Assembly: GCA_025352865.1 (NCBI GenBank)
Contig: JANXSB010000661.1
Coordinates: 1-9,607, forward strand
Direction: 5' to 3'
Length of the DNA stretch: 9,607 nucleotides
Source: Chthoniobacter sp.
GTDB taxonomy: Bacteria; Verrucomicrobiota; Verrucomicrobiia; Chthoniobacterales; Chthoniobacteraceae
Below are positions 4,948 through 9,607 of this stretch, one piece after another; the stretch's first letter is position 1, and every line of letters starts with the position of its first letter. The notes beneath the pieces are model-generated. The model saw only the letters and a program-made list of their open reading frames with translations, did no database searches and was not told where the DNA came from. The position numbers were made by a program, and so were the translations under genes.

Positions 4948-6816
4948 ATGTGTGGCATTGCCGGCCTGATCGACCCGTCCTCGTCCGAAGCGGATGCACG
5001 CGCGCATCTGCAGCGGATGCTTGACCTCATCGCCCACCGCGGCCCCGACGGCACGGGCCTGCACACCGCGCCCGGCCTCGCGCTCGGCATGCGCCGCCTC
5101 AGCATCATCGACCTCGAAGGCGGCTCGCAGCCCGTCTGGAACGAAGACCAGACCGTCGGCGTCGTCTTCAACGGCGAGATCTACAACTATCTCGAACTCC
5201 GCCGCGACCTCCTCGCAGGCGGCCACACTTTCCGCACGCAAAGCGACACCGAAGTGCTCGTGCATCTTTACGAACAGCTCGGCGACGGCATGTTCGCGCG
5301 GCTCCGCGGCATGTTCGCCTTCGCCATTTTCGACACGCGAAAAAACCGCCTGCTCCTCGCGCGCGACCACTTCGGCCAAAAGCCGCTCTACTACGCGCAC
5401 GACGGCGCGCGCTTCGCCTTCGCCTCCGAGCTGAAGTGCCTGCTCGCGCTCCCGTGGGTCAGCCGCGAGCGCGATCCCGACGCCTTTCTCGACTACGTCT
5501 CCTGGCTCTCGCTCCCCTCCCCGCGCACGCATTTTCGCTCGGTGAAAAAACTCGCCGCCGGCAGCTTCCTCGCGTTCCCGCTCGCCGACATGAGCGCCGC
5601 CGAACCGCGCCAATACTGGAGCTACGCGCTCACCGCCGAGCCCGACCTCACCACGCTCGACACCGCTGTCGAGGCGCTCGACGCCACGCTCCGCGACTCC
5701 GTGCAGATGCACCTCCGCGCCGATGTGCCCGTCGGCGTGCTGCTCAGCAGCGGCCTCGACAGCCGCGCCATCGCCGCCTACGCGCAGGAACTCCAGCCGG
5801 ACGGCATGCAGACTTTCACCGTCGGCTTTGGCGGCGAGGAATCGGAGACGAAAGGTGCCGCCGAAACCGCGCGCGAAATCCATTCGCACCACCACACGCT
5901 CGAACTCACGTCCGATGATTTTTTGCAAAGCATCGAACGCATCGCCTGGCATCTCGATGAACCCGTCGGCGACCCCGCCGCTTTCGCCGTGCTCAAGGTC
6001 TGCGAACTCGCGCGCGGCCATGTGAAAGTGCTCCTCTCCGGCGAAGGCTCCGACGAACTCTTCGGCGGCTACGACACGCGTTACCTCGGCATGCTCACCA
6101 CCCTCGCGCGCTCGGACAGACTCCGCGGCTTCGCCCCGCTCCTCCCCTCGCCCGACGCCGCCTCCGCGCCCTCGCGCTGGCAGCGCCTCGGCGCACGCGC
6201 GCACCAGACCCGCGCGAGCGAAACCCTCTCGCTCCGCCTCGAAGGACTGCCCGGCGACGTGCGCACCCCGCGCGGCCTCACGCCCGATCAGCTCCGCCGC
6301 TTGCGCCAGCGCACCGACGAGATTGCGGAAAGCGTGTACCGCCCGCAGCGCGACACGCTCAGCGAACTGCTCACGCTCGACCTCGACTGGCAGCTCGCGG
6401 AATCGCTCCTGCAAAAAGCGGACAAAATGAGCATGGGCGCATCCATCGAACTCCGTACTCCACTCCTCGATCTGCGCGTCGCCGACATCGCCGCGCGCAT
6501 CCCCTCCGCGCTCAAGCTCCCGCCCGGTGGCCCCGGCAAATTCGTCCTCCGCCACTGCCTCGCGCACAAGCTCCGCGAACCGCTCAACCGCCCGAAGCGC
6601 GGCTTCCCCGTCCCGCTCGCGCAATGGTTCGCCGGCCCGCTCCGCGGCCCGCTCGAAGACGCGCTCTTCGCGCCCAACGCCGCCTGCCTCGCCTACCTCG
6701 ACCGCGCGCTGCTCCGCGCCGCGTGGGACGATTTCCTCTCCGGCGCATGGGACGGCGCACGCACACTCTACGCGCTCTGGCTCTACGAAATCTGGTCGCG
6801 CAGCCTCGCCAAATGA
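4948..6816 (+). CDS. asnB: Glutamine-hydrolysing asparagine synthase (AsnB-family amidotransferase)
   Basis: This 622-residue cytosolic enzyme releases ammonia from glutamine and uses ATP to amidate a carboxylate, aspartate in true AsnB. The class-II glutaminase domain (about 1-210) has nucleophile Cys2 in MCGIAGL, HRGPDG (30-35), MRRLSIIDLEGG, FNGEIYN (74-80) and SDTEVL. The synthetase domain (about 240-600) has the pyrophosphate loop SSGLDS (267-272), SGEGSDELFGGY (364-375), KADKMSMGASIELRTPLLD and RPKRGFPVP. The usual loop is SGGxDS, so its second position here is Ser instead of Gly. The start is fixed by Cys2. First gene of an operon with glycosyltransferases and an acyltransferase. Long AsnB paralogues of this kind are common in capsule, O-antigen and exosortase-linked loci, where the acceptor may be a sugar acid or an aminoacyl substituent rather than free aspartate; this is inference. 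Confidence 0.92.
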   Translation: MCGIAGLIDPSSSEADARAHLQRMLDLIAHRGPDGTGLHTAPGLALGMRRLSIIDLEGGSQPVWNEDQTVGVVFNGEIYNYLELRRDLLAGGHTFRTQSDTEVLVHLYEQLGDGMFARLRGMFAFAIFDTRKNRLLLARDHFGQKPLYYAHDGARFAFASELKCLLALPWVSRERDPDAFLDYVSWLSLPSPRTHFRSVKKLAAGSFLAFPLADMSAAEPRQYWSYALTAEPDLTTLDTAVEALDATLRDSVQMHLRADVPVGVLLSSGLDSRAIAAYAQELQPDGMQTFTVGFGGEESETKGAAETAREIHSHHHTLELTSDDFLQSIERIAWHLDEPVGDPAAFAVLKVCELARGHVKVLLSGEGSDELFGGYDTRYLGMLTTLARSDRLRGFAPLLPSPDAASAPSRWQRLGARAHQTRASETLSLRLEGLPGDVRTPRGLTPDQLRRLRQRTDEIAESVYRPQRDTLSELLTLDLDWQLAESLLQKADKMSMGASIELRTPLLDLRVADIAARIPSALKLPPGGPGKFVLRHCLAHKLREPLNRPKRGFPVPLAQWFAGPLRGPLEDALFAPNAACLAYLDRALLRAAWDDFLSGAWDGARTLYALWLYEIWSRSLAK

Positions 6817-7742
6817 CCCCGCTCGTCACCATCGGCCTCCCGTGTTTCAACAACGGCCAGTGGCTCCGGCAGGCCATCGAAAGCGCACTCGCGCAGACGT
6901 GGCCCGCCATCGAAGTCATCGTCGTGGACGACGGCTCGACCGACGATTCCCGCGAAGTCGCGCGCACTTTCGGTGAACGCATCCGCACCTTCACCACCGG
7001 TCACCTCGGCGCACCGCACGCCCGCAATCAAGCACTGGCGCAGGCCCGCGGGGAATGGGTGCAATTCCTCGACGCCGACGACTACCTCGAACCGGAGAAA
7101 ATCGCGCAGCAATTCGCCGAGACGAACGGCGGCGAAAACGCCGACGTGATCTACAGCCCCGTGCTCATCGAAACCGTGAGCGCCTCCGGGACAATGCGCG
7201 AAACGAGCGACACCAATCCCGCGCGCGACATCCACGCGCAATGGATCGCGTGGCAGATTCCGCAGACCGGCGGCGCGCTCTGGCGCAAGACCGCGCTCGA
7301 CGCGCTCGACGGCTGGAAACCCGGCCAGCCCTGCTGCCAGGAGCACGAGCTTTACCTCCGCGCGCTCGAAGCCAAACAGCGCTTCGTCTTCGCGCCCACG
7401 CCGCACGCCGTCTATCGCATCTGGTCCGAGCAGACGCTCTGCCGCCGCGATCCCCGCCTCGTCATCCGCGAACGCACGGCGCTCATCGATGCCCTCCACG
7501 CGTGGCTTGCCGCGCGCGGCGAGTGGACGGAGACGCACCGCCGCATCGCCGGCCAGGCGTGCTTTGAAATGGCGCGCACCATCGCGAAATACGACCTCGC
7601 CGAAGCCGCCGCGTATCACCGCGAACGCTGTACCTGCGGCCTTCTCCAGCTCACCGGCCCCGCCGCGCCCGCCAGCTACCGCCTCGCCCACCGCGCGCTC
7701 GGTTTCACCCTCGCGGAAAAACTCGCCGCCCTCCGCCGCTGA
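6813..7742 (+). CDS. Family 2 glycosyltransferase
   Basis: This 309-residue cytosolic GT-A enzyme is predicted to move a sugar from a nucleotide donor to a polysaccharide intermediate. The fold starts at once: VTIGLPCFNNGQWLRQAIES, the nucleotide-binding VVDDGSTDDS (38-46), HARNQAL (69-75), and the metal-binding DxD in FLDADDYL (Asp87-Asp89). A later QEHELYLRAL stretch, after a Gly-Gly-Ala segment, is where the acceptor-site acidic residue (ED/ExxRW-like) is expected. The C-terminal about 70 residues are helical and unassigned. There are no membrane helices. Donor and acceptor cannot be deduced. The start shares ATGA with the asnB stop (4-nt overlap), so translation is probably coupled; the upstream in-frame extension is an Arg/Pro-rich shadow of asnB. 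Confidence 0.92.
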   Translation: MTPLVTIGLPCFNNGQWLRQAIESALAQTWPAIEVIVVDDGSTDDSREVARTFGERIRTFTTGHLGAPHARNQALAQARGEWVQFLDADDYLEPEKIAQQFAETNGGENADVIYSPVLIETVSASGTMRETSDTNPARDIHAQWIAWQIPQTGGALWRKTALDALDGWKPGQPCCQEHELYLRALEAKQRFVFAPTPHAVYRIWSEQTLCRRDPRLVIRERTALIDALHAWLAARGEWTETHRRIAGQACFEMARTIAKYDLAEAAAYHRERCTCGLLQLTGPAAPASYRLAHRALGFTLAEKLAALRR

Positions 7743-8644
7743 TGGAACCGCTCCCGTACAGCCTCGTCATCCCGGCCTACGAGTTGCCCGACGAACTCGA
7801 CCGCACCCTCGCCAGTGTCGCCGCGCAGAGACGTCCGCCGGCGGCGGTCATCATCATCGACGCCTCCTCGCACGACCGCTGCCGCGCCGTCGCCGAGCGC
7901 TGGCAGGCGCAGCTCCCCGTCCGCTACGAGCGTGCCGAAGCCGCGAGCGCCGCGCTCCAGCGCAATCAAGGCGCGCAACTCCTCGACGCCACCGCCAGCC
8001 CGCTCGTCGGCTTCATGGACGACGACATCACGCTTTACCCCGACACCTGCGCGAAAGTCTGCACGGTCTTCGACGAAGACACCGCGCGCGAAACCGGCGG
8101 TGTCGCTGTCCGCATCGATGAAATTCAGCGCACTGAGCCGGGCCGTTTCTCGCGGTGGTACTACCGGCTCCAGGCCGGCTACGCGGATCGCACATACGGC
8201 GGACGGCTCTTTGGCCCCGCCATCAATTGCCTCCCCTGCTACACCGAATCCGCCGGCGACCTCATCGCCTCCGACTGGCTGAACTCCGGCTGCGTCTTCT
8301 ACCGCACCGATCTTTTTTTGCGCGAACTCTTCCCGCGCTTCGACGGCTACAGTTTCATGGAAGACGTGCATCTCTCCGCCCGCATCGCCCGCACGCACAA
8401 ACTCTACTTTCACAAAACCGCCCGTTGCCAGCATCGCGACGGCGCGGTGTCGCGTCCGCGCGACCTCACCGCCATCGCGCGCATGCGCATCCGCAACCAG
8501 CGCCTCGTCGCGCGCGACGTGCTCGGCCTGCACGGACCGGCCTTCGAGGCCAGGCTGCTGCTCCACCGGCTCTTCGCGACCGTGAGCGTGCTGCGGACGC
8601 GCGGCCCCGGATGGAAACAAGAACTCACCGGCACATGGACGTGA
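7742..8644 (+). CDS. Family 2 glycosyltransferase with a variant donor loop
   Basis: This is a second GT-A enzyme, 300 residues. Residues 5-48 give YSLVIPAYELPDELDRTLASV and then IIIDASSHD, where the common VDDGSxD is replaced by DASS. QRNQGAQLL (73-81) precedes the DxD-type FMDDDITLYPD (Asp93-95). Further on come DWLNSGCVFYRTDLF (178-192) and FMEDVHLSARI (205-215), whose Glu-Asp pair is the likely catalytic acidic site. No transmembrane segment is evident; the C-terminus is basic, with RMRIRNQRLVARD, and could lie at the membrane surface. Sugar specificity is unknown. The start overlaps the previous stop by one base (TGATG) and its end overlaps the acyltransferase by 10 nt, so it is a central part of the same operon. 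Confidence 0.9.
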   Translation: MEPLPYSLVIPAYELPDELDRTLASVAAQRRPPAAVIIIDASSHDRCRAVAERWQAQLPVRYERAEAASAALQRNQGAQLLDATASPLVGFMDDDITLYPDTCAKVCTVFDEDTARETGGVAVRIDEIQRTEPGRFSRWYYRLQAGYADRTYGGRLFGPAINCLPCYTESAGDLIASDWLNSGCVFYRTDLFLRELFPRFDGYSFMEDVHLSARIARTHKLYFHKTARCQHRDGAVSRPRDLTAIARMRIRNQRLVARDVLGLHGPAFEARLLLHRLFATVSVLRTRGPGWKQELTGTWT

Positions 8645-9177
8645 TTTTCCGAATCGCCGAAGGACTCGCCTCTCGTCTGCGCGTGATTTTCTATCGCACG
8701 CTCGGGATGAAAATTCGCGGTCATGTTGCACTGCGCGCGATTGAGGTGCGCCGCCGCGCGCACACCATCACGCTCGAAGACGGCGCGGCGCTGGATCGCG
8801 GCGTCGTCCTGCTCGCGACCAGCGACGCGGCGCGCATCGTCATCGGCCCGCGCACTTACATCAATCGCGGCACGATGCTCGACGCGGATGCGCTCATCGA
8901 GATCGGCGGGCAGACGATGATCGGCCCGTTCTGCTACCTCACCGACCACGACCACACCGCACGCACCGGAGCCGCACCCGCCGACGGCCCGCTTGTCTCC
9001 GCGCCCGTGCGCATCGGCGCGCGCTGCTGGATCGGCGCGCACGTCACCATTTTGAAAGGCGTGAGCATCGGCGACGGCGCGGTCATCGGCGCGGGCAGCG
9101 TGGTCACGAAATCGGTGCCGCCGGGGATGATCGCCGTCGGCAATCCCGCGCGGGTTTTGAAGCCGGTGCCTGCATGA
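8635..9177 (+). CDS. Left-handed beta-helix (hexapeptide repeat) O-acyltransferase
   Basis: This 180-residue protein belongs to the LbH acyltransferase superfamily (WbbJ/maltose-acetyltransferase-like), which form trimers and usually transfer acetyl from acetyl-CoA to a sugar hydroxyl. A basic N-terminal helix (1-30) is followed by imperfect hexapeptide repeats: ARIVIGPRTYINRG, ALIEIGGQTMIGPFCYL, and after the break VRIGARCWIGAHVTILKGVSIGDGAVIGAGSVVTKSV. The segment TDHDH (103-107) holds the candidate catalytic His, and residues about 108-124 form the usual excursion loop. The closing VGNPARVLK is diagnostic. It probably acetylates the glycan built by the neighbouring transferases (inference). 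The ATG at 8635 was chosen over much longer upstream frames because it leaves a compact N-terminus; it overlaps the preceding gene by 10 nt. Confidence 0.9.
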   Translation: MDVIFRIAEGLASRLRVIFYRTLGMKIRGHVALRAIEVRRRAHTITLEDGAALDRGVVLLATSDAARIVIGPRTYINRGTMLDADALIEIGGQTMIGPFCYLTDHDHTARTGAAPADGPLVSAPVRIGARCWIGAHVTILKGVSIGDGAVIGAGSVVTKSVPPGMIAVGNPARVLKPVPA

Positions 9178-9607
9178 GTCTCACCGTCGGCATCTGCATC
9201 GCCACGCACAACCGGCGCGACGAACTCGCACGCACGCTCGCCGCGCTCGCGCAGCTCGCGCCCGCGCCGGATGAAATCATCGTGGTCGCCGACGGCTGCA
9301 CCGACGGCACGGCGGAATGGCTGCGCGCCGCGCATCCCGGCGTGCGGCTCATTGTCCATGATGGCGCGCTTGGCTCGATCCCCTCGCGCAACGAAATGGC
9401 TGCGGCCTGTGCGTGCGATATTTTCGTGAGCCTCGACGACGACAGCCATCCGCTCGAAAGCGATTTCATCGCACGGGTGCGGGTGCTTTTTGCAAACAAC
9501 CCGCACCTCGCGGTCGCGTCGTTTCCGCAGCGCACCGACGAATTTCCGGCGACGCTGACCGCCACGGATTTCGGCCCGGCGGAATTCACCGGCAGCTTTG
9601 CCAATTC
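9174..9607 (+). CDS. Family 2 glycosyltransferase, 3' end outside window
   Basis: This is a partial gene: about 144 codons are present and the frame is still open at the right edge. The visible part is the nucleotide-binding half of a GT-A enzyme: VGICIATHNRRDELARTL (5-22), DEIIVVADGCTDGT (33-46, the VDDGSxD equivalent), GSIPSRNEMA (67-76) and the DxD-like SLDDDSHPLESDF (86-98). This style, with ADGCTDGT and SLDDDS, is common among transferases of surface-polysaccharide clusters. The start shares ATGA with the acyltransferase stop, continuing the overlapping chain begun by asnB. The acceptor-site half, overall length and any membrane segments cannot be assessed. Confidence 0.88.
   Translation, partial: MSLTVGICIATHNRRDELARTLAALAQLAPAPDEIIVVADGCTDGTAEWLRAAHPGVRLIVHDGALGSIPSRNEMAAACACDIFVSLDDDSHPLESDFIARVRVLFANNPHLAVASFPQRTDEFPATLTATDFGPAEFTGSFAN

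Noticed and set aside
4870..6624. 584-codon antisense frame opposite asnB
   Set aside because: It is an Ala/Glu/Gly/Arg-rich shadow of a high-GC gene, while the plus strand encodes a fully motif-complete AsnB protein.
4948..9607. Reading the right half as a natural-product or exosortase cluster
   Set aside because: No exosortase, PEP-CTERM motif, NRPS/PKS or transporter is present in the window; only a general surface-polysaccharide assignment is supported.

Overview
The window is high-GC DNA (about two-thirds G+C by eye) from a Gram-negative-type bacterium. Very dense genes, no Shine-Dalgarno-like sequence before any of the ten starts that can be examined, unusual short-repeat palindromes between genes, and a pirin/MazG/DUF2270/PepSY mix followed by an AsnB-glycosyltransferase operon make a verrucomicrobial (Verrucomicrobiota) origin my best guess. 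This rests on pattern recognition, not on a marker gene, and Planctomycetota or another high-GC lineage is not excluded. There are no rRNA or tRNA genes, CRISPR arrays, insertion sequences or prophage genes.

Left part (1-3010): a YhhW-like pirin gene (94-789, +) converges on mazG (837-1676, -). Upstream of mazG on the same strand lies a four-helix DUF2270 membrane protein (1789-2502, -). The 47-nt convergent gap holds tandem perfect hairpins, one of which supplies the mazG stop codon. The 112-nt gap between DUF2270 and mazG holds a TTAATC/GGATTA hexamer inverted repeat. A divergent gap (2503-2653) leads to a small secreted PepSY protein (2654-3010, +).

Middle (3011-4947): an OmpR-type response regulator (3090-3764) and a compact HAMP histidine kinase (3761-4816) overlap by ATGA and form a two-component system. 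The PepSY gene just upstream, separated by a 9-bp hairpin, may be its accessory or target. The 131-nt gap after the kinase holds a heptamer repeat, a perfect 12-bp palindrome and a good match to a sigma-54 (-24/-12) promoter just ahead of asnB.

Right part (4948-9607): a tightly overlapping operon of a glutamine-dependent asparagine-synthase-family amidotransferase, two family-2 glycosyltransferases, a left-handed beta-helix O-acyltransferase and a third family-2 glycosyltransferase cut by the window end. The overlaps are 4, 1, 10 and 4 nt. The set is typical of a cell-surface polysaccharide or exopolysaccharide locus. Flippase, polymerase or exosortase genes are not in view and would be expected beyond the right edge. 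The points most worth following are the sigma-54-like promoter, the gap-specific palindromic repeats, the SD-less starts and the variant PPi loop in the AsnB protein.
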